A stretch of 60,000 nt of DNA, from positions 20,001 through 80,000 of the forward strand of contig CAJNDS010000156.1 in the NCBI GenBank assembly GCA_905221605.1, in the 5' to 3' direction. Below are positions 22,476-41,033 of the stretch, piece after piece. How positions within the stretch are numbered: the first letter of the stretch is position 1; the number at the start of each line of letters is the position of its first letter. The DNA is from Symbiodinium natans. Taxonomy: Eukaryota; Sar; Dinophyceae; Suessiales; Symbiodiniaceae. The notes below the pieces were generated by a model. That model saw only the letters and a list, made by a program, of their open reading frames with translations, was not told the DNA's origin and did no database searches. The position numbers were made by a program, and so were the translations under genes.

Positions 22476-22952
22476 CTAGTACTCACTCGGCTTCCCCCCC
22501 TCCCCCCTCCCCCCTTCCCCCTTGTTTCCCGGCACTCCCCAGGCCAGGCGTAATAGCGTGCGCTCCTTGGTTAGCGTCACGGCGTTCGCCATTTTCGGGA
22601 GGGGGGACACCACTCGAGCAGCCTCATTTTTGCGGTATGAATTTCCATACAGATACGGCTCTATCGCCCACATCCCATCCTCGGGACAGTCTGGGCCCTT
22701 GGGCCCTCTCATAGAAAATTCAGGCCCAAGACAAAGGATCCGGTCTGGCAGCCCTTGGAGGAGGGCCTTCAGGGTGGGCTTTGGGCCACACCCAGAAGGC
22801 AAAGGATCCCCCCGAGGGTTTTGGGGTAATACAATATCTACAGTGACTATGCTTGGCGACCAAGCTTGGCGACCCCTCAGGCGTGCGGCGGGCAGGCTCT
22901 GCAGCTCAAGCAGAGCCTGCCATGGTCTCGCTGAGCGCTCAACTGCGCCCGC
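22476..22952 (-). CDS. Large exon (158 residues), possible gene 3' end
   Basis: A minus-strand frame opens exactly after acceptor TTGGGTAG|G, preceded by a pyrimidine-rich stretch, and stays open for 158 codons to a stop at 22,476. Segments include ERSARPWQALLELQSLPAAR, SPSIVTVDIVLPQNP, KALLQGLPDRILCLGPEF, EPYLYGNSYRKNEAARVV and LTKERTLLRLAWGVPGN. Composition is balanced until a Gly/Glu-rich tail. It lies beside a 15-unit TTTAGGG array (22,984 onward) and downstream of the GHKL gene on the same strand; it may be that gene's later exon or a separate gene. No family recognised. Confidence 0.45.
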   Translation of the reverse strand, partial: AGAVERSARPWQALLELQSLPAARLRGRQAWSPSIVTVDIVLPQNPRGDPLPSGCGPKPTLKALLQGLPDRILCLGPEFSMRGPKGPDCPEDGMWAIEPYLYGNSYRKNEAARVVSPLPKMANAVTLTKERTLLRLAWGVPGNKGEGGRGEGGKPSEY

Positions 22953-22983
22953 CTACCCAACAGAGGTGAGAGGGGTGGCGGCC

Positions 22984-23110
22984 GGGTTTAGGGTTTAGGG
23001 TTTAGGGTTTAGGGTTTAGGGTTTAGGGTTTAGGGTTTAGGGTTTAGGGTTTAGGGTTTAGGGTTCGAGTGGGTTTAGGGTTTACGGTTTAGGGTTTAGG
23101 GTTTAGGGTT
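22984..23110 (+). repeat. TTTAGGG array, about 17 units
   Basis: Mostly perfect heptamers with one GAGTGGG break; adjoins the acceptor side of the 158-residue exon. Confidence 0.95.
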
Positions 23111-23241
23111 TACGGTTTCATAACCACGCTGCATAAGCCTACTATGATGATCCCAACAAGCCAAAGCTTCTAAAGCAGGGCTACCCCTTAGGTAGCCAAA
23201 CCTACTCTTCATGAATCTAACGGCTCCAAAATCGGCACACA

Positions 23242-23331
23242 TTAGGATGCTCCACCTTGAACTAACAGTCCTTAACAGGGATTGTTTTATCATGCCTGTC
23301 AAGGACTGTTCGTATAAGGGGGAACATCCCA
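23242..23331. mobile_element. Short TIR element family M, copy 2
   Basis: Decayed left end TTAGGATGCTCC and intact right end GGGGGAACATCCCA, with inner ACAGTCCTTAACAGGG and CAAGGACTGT. The flanking bases 'cacaca' are shared on both sides. An ACTG tetranucleotide repeat follows immediately. Confidence 0.7.
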
Positions 23332-23332
23332 C

Positions 23333-23376
23333 ACACTGACTGACTGACTGACTGACTGACTGACTGACTGACTGAC
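23333..23376. repeat. ACTG tetranucleotide microsatellite
   Basis: About ten uninterrupted GACT units. Confidence 0.95.
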
Positions 23377-24050
23377 ACTGACTCCCCTCCCCTCCCTCCC
23401 CTCGCCCTCCCTCCCTCTCCCCTCCCCCCCCAAAAAAAAAACACATTCTCTAGTTTCTATTTTTGGTGCTTCTTGAGCAAATCGTAGCTTAGGGAACTTC
23501 ACACTTGGCCCTCTCCTCGTTCCGCAGGCCCTGCTTGAAAGGCAGACGAATCTCCGTTGTCCACTTCGGGAACTTCATGTCCTGGCTTAGGGATTAGGGG
23601 GTATTTAGTGTATTTAGGGTATTTCGGGTATTTGGGGTTTAGGGTTTTGGGTTTAGGAGGACGTCCATGAAAGCCTCCAAAAACATCCTTCTTAAGCCCA
23701 ACAAAAGGAAACACAACATATCCTCGGGCCTGGACTGCTTAGGAATCCGGAGGTCTTGAAGAAAGGGGACCCCTGGTCCCCCCACAAGACCCCCAACCTC
23801 CCCCGCCCCGCTCCCTTCTCAGACTCGCCTGGATAATCCCAAGAACCTGCTCTTTCACAGGGATCGTTTTGTAATCCCGCGTGCTTGGGGGGTCGAGGGT
23901 TTAGGGTTTAGGGCCTAGCGCTTAAGGCTTAGGGCTTAGGGCTTGGGGTTTGGTTTTTGGGGTTTAGGGTTTAGGGTTCAGGTTCAGGGTTTAGGAGTTT
24001 CGGGTTTAGGGTTTAGAATTTTAGGGTTTAGGGTTTAGGCTCGTTTAGAC

Positions 24051-31843
<7,793 letters not shown>

Positions 31844-31922
31844 CTGCGATCACAACATCACGTCATGCGAGCAGAAACCGCCTATGTAGGATTCTGGGTT
31901 TAGGGCTTAGGGTTTAGCCGCA

Positions 31923-32058
31923 AGTTTGAGGCAGTGTGCTGAGTTTGTTGAATCGCTGGATGGCTGTTCTGGCCTTTTGTTTCTTTCTTTCAGAAGCCAC
32001 GCTGGTTCGCCAAGGGGCCGAACGAATTCTGGGACCCTTGACTAAGTCCTCAACTCTG
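31923..32058 (-). CDS. Candidate exon upstream of the GHKL N box
   Basis: Minus strand, after CTAGCCAG|A: VEDLVKGPRIRSAPWRTSVA then ASERKKQKARTAIQRFNKLS. The spacing could fit the helix that precedes the N box in this family, but no phase-compatible donor to 31,843 was found. Confidence 0.35.
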
Positions 32059-32873
32059 GCTAGATAGGAGGCCGCCAAAAACACAACCGGAAACACACCG
32101 ATTGTTCCCGTCTGCGGCAGCTAAGAGCTTAGTATGGGCATCGGCTTTCGAATTGGATATCGCTGGACTGGAGCAACACATTCAATATGGGGTATCGCTT
32201 TGTCATGAAGTATCCAAACTCCAACCCCCCCCCCCCCCAGTGCCCACTACTGCTCATGTTTTTTCGCAAGTAGATGTATTGCGATTACTATAAAGACTAC
32301 GTACTCGTCGTGATTACCCTGAACCCTAAACTCTAAGCCCTAAGCCCTAAGCCCTAAGCCCTAAACCCTGAATAACTCTTCCCCTCAGACCAGACCCCAC
32401 GAATATCAAAAGTCTTTGAAGCAGAGGCCTGGGACAGGCTAAGGCGCAAGTCGTCGCCCAGACGTTTCAGAGCCCCCCCTGGCGCACATCAGAACACGTG
32501 TGCACACGTGGCAGAAGAGGGGCTTAGGTGTAGGGCTTAGGTACTCGGGACTACTACGTACCAGACCACCAACAAACGCAAGCAAACAAGGCTACAAGTA
32601 ACACAACGGAGGCCTAGCGGGTTAGGGTTTGGGGCTTATAGGGGACACTGGCAAGGTGTTTACCCACCTGGAACCAAAAACACTAGGCCGAGGTTCACCC
32701 CCGTGGGTTTCAACGACCTGGGACTACATTCCGGGTTTAGGGTTTTAGGGGGCATATTGCATGAAGCAGGAACACGCCCCCAAACCCCAAACCCTAAACC
32801 CTAAACCCTAAACTCAAAGCTAGATAAGTCGGCTGCCAGCTCCAGGAACTGCCACTAAGCAGGCGAATTCATT

Positions 32874-34474
32874 TCATATAGGTGCCAAAGTTCGGGCGCG
32901 CTTCTTTCCATTCCAGCCCCTTCCCGCATCATAGTTCGATTGGCGGTCAGCCGTCCTCTTCCGCCTATTTGCTGGCGCCATCTCCGCTGCCTTGTCGAGG
33001 ATGTCACGTGAGCTGCGAGCCTTATCTGCTGCCGCCTCTTTCGCGTCTTCTTCTGATGAACCCGCCCGTAACCAATGAACAGGAAACCCCAAACAATGAA
33101 CCCGAACAATCGACCCTCCGCAACAAATGCTAGACAAAAAACCCTAAACCTCAAAATCTAAACCTTGGCTCCTCCCAACCCTAAACCCCCTAAACTCTAA
33201 ACTCTAAACCCTAAACCCTAAACCCTAAACCCTAAACCCTAAGGCTGGGTGCCTAGGTTGCGCTGAAGCTGCGCCGCGTCGCTCTGATTCAGGCAGAAGC
33301 CCTGGCGGATCTCCTGGGCATCCGAAGCGAAAAGAAACCACCGCTAAGGGTTTAAGGTTTAGGGTTTAGGGTTTAGGGTTTAGGGTTTAGGGTTTAGGGT
33401 TTAGGGTTTAGGGTTTAGGGTTTGGGGTTTTAAGGTTTAAGGTTTAGGGTTTAGGGTCTAGGGTTTAGGATTTAGGATTTAGGGTGTAGGGTGAAGGGTT
33501 TAGGGGTTTAGGGTGTAGGGTTTAGGGTTTACGGTCTAGGGTTTAAGGTTTAGGGCTTTAAGGTTTAGGATGTAGGATGTAAGGTGTAGGGTTTAGGGGT
33601 TTAGGGTGTAGGGTTTAGGGTTTAGGGTTTAGGGTGATAGTTTAAGAAGAGTTCATGGTGGATATGAAGCTCGTATGCGCTATTACACTGTAGAAGGCAG
33701 GGTAGTGCTGGTGATGCGGGTGGTTTGCAAAAGCATTTTTCGCCTAAGGGGTGCATAGGGGTTTAGGTTTTAGGGTTTAGGGTTCAGGGTTTAGGGTTTG
33801 GGTTTAGGGTTCGGTTTAGGGCTGAGGGCGCGCCGTCGTGTATTTAAAATGGGGTTTAGGGTTTTGGGTTGACATTTCCTTAGATTCCCTGGTGCCTGCG
33901 AGACAAAAAGAACGCCCGTCTCTTTGTTTAGGAGGGCTCTGAAGGGATCGGCGAGCGCAATACTCAAACCTACCTTTCTCGTAACCCTACACCCTAAACC
34001 CTAAACCTCAAACCCTAAACCCTAAACCTCGAACCCCTGCGGATGCACACCAAAGAGGTTTCCCTTAAGATGCTCCCAGTATGCCCCTTCCATTCCCTTA
34101 GAGGATGAAGGGCACAGCCTCAGTGGTCCATGGTAGGAGTCCCTTGAGGTAGAAAAAACTAAACCCTAAACCCTAAACCCTACACCCTACCTGTGCGCAG
34201 GCTATGCTATATGAAACAAACTCAGGCAGCCAGGAGCATTTGGAGGGTTTAGGGTTTAGGGTTTAGGGTTTAGGGTTTAGGGTTTAGGGTTTAGGGTTTA
34301 GGGTTTAGGGTTTAGGGTTTAGGGTTTAGGGTTTTAGGTTTTAGGGCTTAGGAGGGTTTAGGATTGAGGGCTTAGGGTTTGGCAGGGCTGAGTGCAGGGC
34401 TGAGGGGTCGAGGCTCCCCTGCTCCCCCGACCCGCCTGCAGAATCTGGTACTTCTCGCCTTCAGCCAGGCTCGC
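32874..34474 (-). CDS. 3' end of an unrecognised basic/coiled protein (three exons)
   Basis: 34,474-34,436 (39 nt; acceptor CCAAG|G, GC donor CTGCAG|GCGGGT): ASLAEGEKYQILQ. 33,313-33,253 (61 nt; acceptor GCCCAG|G, GC donor CTAG|GCACCC): EIRQGFCLNQSDAAQLQRNL. 33,052-32,874 (179 nt; acceptor ATCAG|A): EEDAKEAAADKARSSRDILD, then a basic region with NRRKRTADRQ and GKKRARTLAPI before the TGA stop. The three join in frame. The Ala/Glu/Lys stretch suggests a helix and the basic clusters look like nuclear-localisation signals (inference). Introns contain TTTAGGG arrays at 33,353-33,420 and 33,560-33,640. Confidence 0.55.
33353..33640 (+). repeat. TTTAGGG array with many variant units
   Basis: About nine perfect units, then TTTAAGG, TCTAGGG, TGTAGGG and TGTAAGG variants, all inside an intron of the 32,874-34,474 chain. 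Confidence 0.9.
34242..34336 (+). repeat. TTTAGGG array, about 13 units
   Basis: Perfect heptamers, ending in TTTTAGG variants; about 100 bp from the 39-nt exon at 34,436. Confidence 0.95.
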
Positions 34475-34584
34475 CTTGGGGTTCAGGGTTGAGGGTTTGG
34501 GTTTTAGGGTTTGGGAGGTTTAGGGGTGTGGTGCCCTAAACCCTAAACCCCTAAACCCTAAACCCTAAACCCTAAACCCTAAAC

Positions 34585-34671
34585 AACGCCCGGGCGCGGG
34601 CGCCGCCACGGCCGGCGCCGCCACGGCCCCCGTCTCGGGGGCCGTCAGCTTCTCCTCGTTCATGGGTTCCC
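34585..34671 (-). CDS. Candidate exon, Ala/Pro-rich
   Basis: Minus strand, acceptor TAGCAG|GG: EPMNEEKLTAPETGAVAAPA then VAAPAPGR, almost all codons ending in G or C. Followed by GTT|GTTTAGGG at the first unit of a telomeric array. Its phase does not match the next exon (34,474) with that donor, so the 3' end is unresolved. Confidence 0.45.
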
Positions 34672-35141
34672 CTGCTACCCTAAACCCTAGAAGCCCTAGA
34701 AGCCCTAAACCCTAAACCCTAAACCCTAAACCCTAAAAGCCCTAAACTTAACCTTGGGCCCCAGGAGCACTCCAAATCCTAAACCCGCAGCCCCGGCACC
34801 GAGAAACCCTCTGAATAGCCCAGAACCCTCTTTTCTGCTACACCCTTTTTTCCCAAACACCCTGAACCCGAAACCCTGAATCCTAAACCCAAAGCCCTTG
34901 AACCCGAAGCCCTGAACCTCAAAAAAACAAAAAAAAACTGAAACTTTAAACCCCCCCCGCCCAAAAAAAATCAAAATAAATAAGTGAAGATCCCAAAAGT
35001 CCTAAAGCCCCAAAAGCCCCCAAAACCCCAGACCCCTTTGCACCCAAAACCCCAAACCCAAAACCTCAAACCCAAAACCCCAAAACCCTATGCCCCAAAC
35101 CCCCAACCCGAAACCCCAAACCCCAAGCCAAAAAAAAACCA

Positions 35142-35338
35142 AACCCCAAACCCTACACCCCAAACCCCAAACCCTAAACCCCAAACCCTAAACCCCAAAC
35201 CCTAAACCCCAAACCCTAAACCCCAAACCCCAAACCCTAAACCCCAAACCCTAAACCCCAAACCCTAAACCCCAAACCCTAAACCCCAAACCCTAAACCC
35301 CAAACCCTAAACCCCAAACCCTAAACCCTAAACCCTAA
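35142..35338 (-). repeat. 14-bp higher-order array CCCTAAACCCCAAA
   Basis: About 13 dimer units in which CCCTAAA alternates with CCCCAAA. Regular alternation shows amplification of a dimer by unequal exchange or slippage. Confidence 0.95.
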
Positions 35339-35419
35339 AAAGTCCTCCTGGGCCTCTGGAGCTGCCGAAGCCCCGGCGGCCTCCGTGGGCTCCGGCGAGC
35401 GTGCGCTGGGAGCCGGCTC
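35334..35419 (-). CDS. Candidate exon, Ala/Glu/Pro-rich
   Basis: Minus strand after acceptor AAGCCAG|G: EPAPSARSPEPTEAAGASAA then PEAQED, low-complexity acidic linker composition. Runs into TTTTTAGG|GTTTAGGG. Plus strand also open. Confidence 0.4.
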
Positions 35420-36266
35420 CTGGCTTCTGGCTTTGTTTGGGGTTTAGGGTTTAGGGTTGAGGGTTGCGGGTTTAGGGTTGAGGGTTTAGGGTTTAGGGTT
35501 GAGGGTTGAGGGTTGAAGGTTTAGGGTTTAGGGTCTAAGGCCTAGGGTTTAGTTTAGGGCGAATGGTTTGGGGCTTAGGGTTTGAGGGTTTAGAGGCTTG
35601 TCGGTTCCGTCGGGTTTGTATGGCTTGTAGGTTTGCAGGGCTTGTAGGGCTTGTGGGGCTTGTGGGGCTTGTATGGTTTGTAGGTGTCAAGGGCTTGCAA
35701 CAGTAGGGTTTGTAGGGTTTGTTTTTGCGGGCATGGCTTGGGGTTTGGGGTTTCGAGCACAGGGTTCAGGGCTTAGGGTGTAGGGTTTAGGGTTCAACAT
35801 CTCAAGTCCAAGCATTCACTAGTCAAGCAGCTTGTCAAGCATTGGAAAGAAAACCCACCCACCCAAGAAGCCCATAACATTGAGAACATATAAAGTTCGC
35901 TCAATACATTCCCAGCAGGCTTACAGTTCAAAAGTTCAGTCGGCGCAAAACCCGAAGTCTAACCCTAAACCCTGCCCCAAACCCTAGGGCCCTAACCCCC
36001 CGAGGATCCTAAAACCCGCCGGCTCAGGAGCCTCTATAGGGAGCACCCCAGAAATAAATAACCCTCTGCCCCAACCCTACAACCCTGAACCCTATGCCCC
36101 AAACCCTAAGAGCCCTAAACCTTGTGCCCCATATGCTAAGGGCCTTGAACCCCCTCGGCCCAAACTCTAGGGGCCCTAAACCCCTTGTTGCCTTAAACGC
36201 TGTGCCTCCAGGCCCGGGCTGGGTCCTGTGCCCCTAGGCCCCTGTGGGGGAGGGGAATAGAATTTA

Positions 36267-36375
36267 CCCAAAGAGCCCAATATAGCTTAATTAAGGAATA
36301 TACCTTAAATCATATAGGGATCCTCAATATGATCTAAGGTATATTCCTTAATTAAACTATATTGGGCTCTTTGGG
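36267..36375. mobile_element. Short inverted-repeat element family A, copy 4 (TA duplication)
   Basis: 109 bp with ends CCCAAAGAGCCCAATAT and ATATTGGGCTCTTTGGG, flanked by TA. Confidence 0.92.
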
Positions 36376-36652
36376 TATACGGCAGAAATGACCCCGTCAT
36401 TTTTCAAATTCTGGCTCAGGCCCAGGAAAAAAAACACAATATGCCGACAAAGGGTGTCAGGGTTTAGGGCCCCAGGAAAAACAATATGCCGACGAATCCC
36501 ATTAGGGTTTTAATATCCTAGTAAGAGAGGGTTGAGGGTTTAGGGTTTAGGGTTTAGGGTTTAGGGTCCATAAACCCTACTTGCGATTTGATGCCCGGGC
36601 TGTTGGGAGCCGAAATCCTTTTGAACCCAGATTCGGCTCCCTAGACCCTGTA

Positions 36653-36748
36653 AACCCTTAAACCCTTAAACCCTGAAACCCTTAAACCCTTAAACCCTTA
36701 AACCCTCAACCCTGAAACCCTTAAGCCCTTAAACCCTTAAACCCTGAA
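36653..36748 (-). repeat. Octamer variant array CCCTTAAA
   Basis: About 11 units, mostly of an 8-bp derivative, mixed with CCCTGAAA; ends at a candidate exon boundary (36,750). Confidence 0.9.
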
Positions 36749-36749
36749 C

Positions 36750-36805
36750 CCTTCTCCCTCCTCCTCCGCCACGTGCCCACGGCCCAGGGCCTTCAGGAAG
36801 TCGGC
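36750..36805 (-). CDS. Candidate exon, unknown protein
   Basis: 56 nt on the minus strand: acceptor CCCACAG|G, sequence ADFLKALGRGHVAEEEGE, donor AAGG|GTTCAGGG, the first unit of a telomere-like array. G/C-ending codons throughout. Confidence 0.45.
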
Positions 36806-36849
36806 CTGTGGGTCGAGGGTATGGCCGCCTTGAACCCCTAAGCCTCCTT

Positions 36850-36943
36850 GTTTAGGGTTTAGGGTTTAGGGTTTAGGGTTTAGGGTTTAGGGTTTAGGGT
36901 TTAGGGTTTAGGGTTTAGGGTTTAGGGTTTAGGGTTTAGGGTT
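36850..36943 (+). repeat. TTTAGGG array, about 13 units
   Basis: Perfect heptamers separating the candidate exons at 36,750-36,805 and 36,945-37,156. Confidence 0.95.
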
Positions 36944-36944
36944 T

Positions 36945-37156
36945 CGAATGGTTTCGGCTTTCTTGGTAAGTTGTTGCGCTCCCCTGTTATTCGATTCCGA
37001 ATCAGCCCGCTCAAGGCCATGGCAGCATTTTGCAGTTTCGTTGGCTATCTTCTTCAGTGCTGCCGGTCCGATGATGTCAGCGGCACGTTGCATGACACCG
37101 GCTTGGACTTCGGACTTCAGGGCGAATTGCGCCGTCAAAGGTCTGGTAGGGTGCTT
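36945..37156 (-). CDS. Candidate exon, about 70 residues
   Basis: Minus strand after acceptor AGTGCAG|AAG: HPTRPLTAQFALKSEVQAGV, then MQRAADIIGPAALKKIANET and a hydrophilic tail. It stays open until the telomeric array at 36,943. Amino-acid composition is typical of a folded helical segment. Not recognised. Confidence 0.5.
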
Positions 37157-37351
37157 CTGCACTCGGGGCCACGACGCTCTTTGTGCCGAACCCTAAACCC
37201 TAAACCCTAATCCCTAAACCCGAAACCCTAAACCCCAAACCCTAAACCCCAAACCCCTGACCGGGCTCCGCCAATTTCGTACCAACAAGTCCGGTGACCA
37301 CTGTGTGCCGTCTCCCCCATACTTCAGAACGACCCCTAGCCACAAAAAGCA

Positions 37352-37460
37352 CCCAAAGAGCCCACTATAGCTTAATTAAGGAATATACCTTAAATCATAT
37401 TAAGGATCCCTATATGATGTAAGGAATATTCCTTAATTAAGCAATATTGGGCTCTTTGGG
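37352..37460. mobile_element. Short inverted-repeat element family A, copy 5 (CA duplication)
   Basis: 109 bp, central AAGGATCCCT in the opposite orientation to copies 1-4; flanked by CA on each side. Confidence 0.92.
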
Positions 37461-38389
37461 CAAGCTTTGGAGCTCTGAGGGAAGGTAAGCCCTCAACCAG
37501 GAGGGTGAAAAGAATTTAGGGTTTGGGGTTCGGGGTTTAGGGTCTAGGGCCAGCGACACAAGGCCGGCGGCAGGCACCACCCCGGCACGCCTGAAGGTGC
37601 GTGCGGGAGGCGGGAGGGGTTTAGGGCTTCCAGTTCAGCTTCGGGTTCCTTCAACCCTCTTACCCTAAACCCTAAACCCTAAACCGTGGCCCTAAACCCT
37701 AAAACCCGGAACCCTAGGAAGCCTCAGCTTGGAACCTGACGGCCCCATACACTCTGCGCTCCCCTTTATAAACCCTAGAGTTTAGGGTTTAGGGTCTAGG
37801 GTTTAGGGTTAAGGGTTACGGGTTTAGGGTTTATGGAGTCCAGCATTTGACCCAAACCCTCGAAACCTTGCAGTTTAGGGTCTCTGGGTTTAGGGTACCC
37901 CCGAATTAAGGACCCTTGTTAAAGATCCTCTAAGGGAATCTCATAGGGGTACATCCTTAGGACTCCCTTGCTTATCGGGTTCAAGGTTTAGGGGTTTAGG
38001 GTTTGCGTCACAGCATTTGTGGCTACGTCTTCTTCTGACCTTCCCGGCATTCACCCATCCCTCGCTGGAAAGGATTCTGGACGGTAGCTGACGAACCCGC
38101 GTCTACGATTCGGAGTTTGCAAGGCTTTTATGCTTTAGATGAGAAGGGTTTGTGGTTTAGCGTTTAGGGTTAAGGGTTACTAGGGTTTGGGGTTTACGCA
38201 GTGTTCAGGCTTTTTGGGATTTAAGGGCCTACGGTGTCCAAACGGAACCCAACAAACCCCTACTTTAAACCCAAAACCCTAAACCCCTAAACCGAAACAA
38301 AACTAAACCCTCAACCCTAAATAAAAGGCTGGAACCATATGGTACCCCCCCCCTCCAAAACCCCACGTTAAAGAAAAAGATCGGCGATC

Positions 38390-39722
38390 ATCGATGTTTC
38401 CTATGACAGGCTTCGACATGATGCATTTGAATAACTAAATTGTGTAAATCCTGAAAGGGGGGGCTTTGATTTATTTGAAGCAGGTGGGAGAATTGAATAG
38501 TTAAAATAATGAAAATAATTAACTAGATTAGTTAATTAAACTAATTAAGCCTATTTAAATGAATGAGATTTTAAATACTCTAAATCCTGAAAGGCCGGGG
38601 GGGGGGGGCAGCTCCTTCCTTCTGAGGGGGTTTCAATACTTTAAATCTTTAAATATGAAGCCCCTATTGAAACATGAAGGCCCCATCAGATTTAAATTAT
38701 CTCTTCTTTTTTTACGTTCCCTTCGCGGGAGGGGGCCAGGCCCCGCCCCCCCCATCAGGATTTATTAAACTATTTAAAATATTAGAAATATTGAGTTTTT
38801 TAAATGATTTAATTAAACAATCTCCCCGAATTAAATAATTTGAGTATGAAGGTCTCTATTTATATATGAAGGCCCCTCCATATTTACTTTATCTAATTCT
38901 CTTCCCCGAATTAAGTAATGTAAACATGAAGGCCCCTCCACATTCAAATTCTTGACTTTGGGGGAGGGGGGGGAGACTTAAATAATCAAAAATCTAAATA
39001 GTTTGAATACATCAAATCCTAAGAAATGGAGGGGGGGTAGCTCCCCCCCTTCTGGAGGGAATGAAACAGCTAATCTTTTATATGAAGATCCCTATTTAAA
39101 TATGAAGGCCCCTTCAGATTTAAATGATTGAATTCCCCCGGTGGGAGGGGGCCAGAAAACATTAATGTAAATAAGCTAGATAATTTAAATCCTGCAAGGG
39201 GGGAGGGCGGGGGGGGGGGCTCTCTGCTTCTGAGGGGAGTCAGATAAGTTAAATAAGTAAAAATGAAGGCACCCTCAGATTTAAACTTCATTTAATTCCC
39301 CTGCTAGGCCCTCTTTCAGGATTTAATTGTCTAAAATAGTTTCTTTATATAATTTATGTAAATTATTCAATTCCCTCCCCGAATGAAGAAATGAAATATG
39401 AAGCCCCCTTCACATGAAATTGCATACACTTGGTGAATATTTAAACACGAAGGCCCCTATTTAAATATGAAGACCCTTCCATATATACATTATTTAGTTC
39501 AGGGGGGAGAATTTATATTTTAAATAATCCAAATCTTGAAGTGGGGGGGGGCAGCTCCTGCCTTCTGGGGGGAAACAAAAAATCACACAATTTACATATG
39601 AGGCCCCTATTTAAATCTGAAGGCCCCCCCCCCTCAGATTTTTGTTCATTATTTAATTCTCCTCGCTGAGGAGGGGACCGGGGCCCTTTTTCAGGATTTA
39701 AATTATGTAAATTATTAAACTA

Positions 39723-39753
<31 letters not shown>

Positions 39754-39910
39754 GTTTAAGTGGCATTTAAGTCCCTCCCGAATTCACTAATTTAAATATT
39801 AAGGCCTAATTAAATATGAAGGCTCCTCTATTTCTTAAAATATTTAGATTGCTTAATTCTCCTCGCCGAATTACATAGTCTAAGTACGAAGGCCCCTATT
39901 TAAATAGCAG
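38390..39910. repeat. AT-rich island of degenerate repeats
   Basis: About 1.5 kb without telomeric units, rich in TTTAAA. Recurrent modules: 'gaaggcccctatttaaat', 'tgaaggcccctccatat' or '...ccttcagatttaaat', 'ttaattctcctcgc', 'tcaggattta' and a run of G followed by CAGCTCC. At least eight degenerate copies recur every 100-200 bases. No convincing gene. Composition contrasts sharply with both sides, suggesting an imported or separately amplified sequence. Confidence 0.75.
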
Positions 39911-39949
39911 ATTTTTGAGGCCATCAGATGATTTGATCTGTGACATGGA

Positions 39950-40655
39950 GAGGCAAATCTGCGATTTCAAATCTGCGAATCTGCGTTTTCTCGGGAAAAA
40001 CGCAGATTTCAAATCTGCGAATCTGCGTTTTTTCGGGAAATACGCAGATTCGCAGATTTGCAGATTGGTTGGGGGCTACAAATCTGCAAATCTGCGTTTT
40101 CTCGAGGAAACGCAGATTCGCAGATTTGCAGATTAACTGGTTGGGGCTACAAATCTGCGAATCTGCGTTTTCTCAAGGAAAACGCAGATTTCAAATCTGC
40201 GAATCTGCATTTTCTCGAGGAAACGCAGATTCGCAGATTTGCAGATTGGTTTGGGGCAACAAATCTGCGAATCTGCGAATCTGCGTTTTCTTGAGGTTTC
40301 GCAGATTCGCAGATTTGCAGATTGGTTGGGACTACAGATCTGCGAATCTGCGTTTTCTCGAGAAAAACGCAGATTTCAAATCTGCGAATCTGCGTTTTCT
40401 CGAGAAAAACGCAGATTTCTAATCTGCGAATCTGCGTTTTCTCGAGAAAAACGCAGATTCGCAGATTTGCAGTTTGGTTGGGGGCTGCAAATCTGCGAAT
40501 CTGCGTTTTCTCGAGAAAAACGCAGATTCGCAGATTTGCAGATTGGTTGGGGGCTACAAATCTGCAAATCTGCGTTTTCTCGAGGAAATGCAGATTCGCA
40601 GATTTGCAGATTTATTGGTTGGGGCTACAAATCTGCGAATCTGCGAATCGGTGAC
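39950..40655. repeat. Palindromic satellite (AATCTGCG family)
   Basis: About nine units of 65-110 bp. Each contains the near-perfect palindrome AATCTGCGTTTTCTCGAGAAAACGCAGATT, described here by its halves AATCTGCGTTTTCTC and GAGAAAAACGCAGATT, separated by 'tggttgggggctac'. Able to form hairpins or cruciforms. Frames through it read repeated short peptides and are artefacts. Confidence 0.95.
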
Positions 40656-41033
40656 CTGAGACGTGGGGTTTTGGGGGGGGGGGGGGGGGGGGGTACCATA
40701 TATATATATATGTATATATAGCGTATGAAAGGGGTATACAACAAGGGACCCATGTTAAGGTCCCATACTTCGGACTTCGGATCCCCTACAAAACCTTAAA
40801 TCGGATGCCCTACTGAACCTTAAATAAACCCTACAGCTTTTTCAGGGTCCTTAGCAAAGGTCCCCCCCCCCCATTCTACTCCCTAAGACTCCTTAAGCTT
40901 CCCTAAGGTTCCCAAGGTACCTTCCCCCCCTAAACCCTAAACCCTAACGCTAAAGCCTAAACCCTAAACCCTAAACCCTAAACCCTAAACCCTAAACCCT
41001 AAACCCTAAACCCTAAACCCTCCCTGAGGAACC

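Noticed and set aside
40697-40722. TATATATA tract as a promoter
   Set aside because: A microsatellite beside a poly-G run with no downstream gene on either strand.
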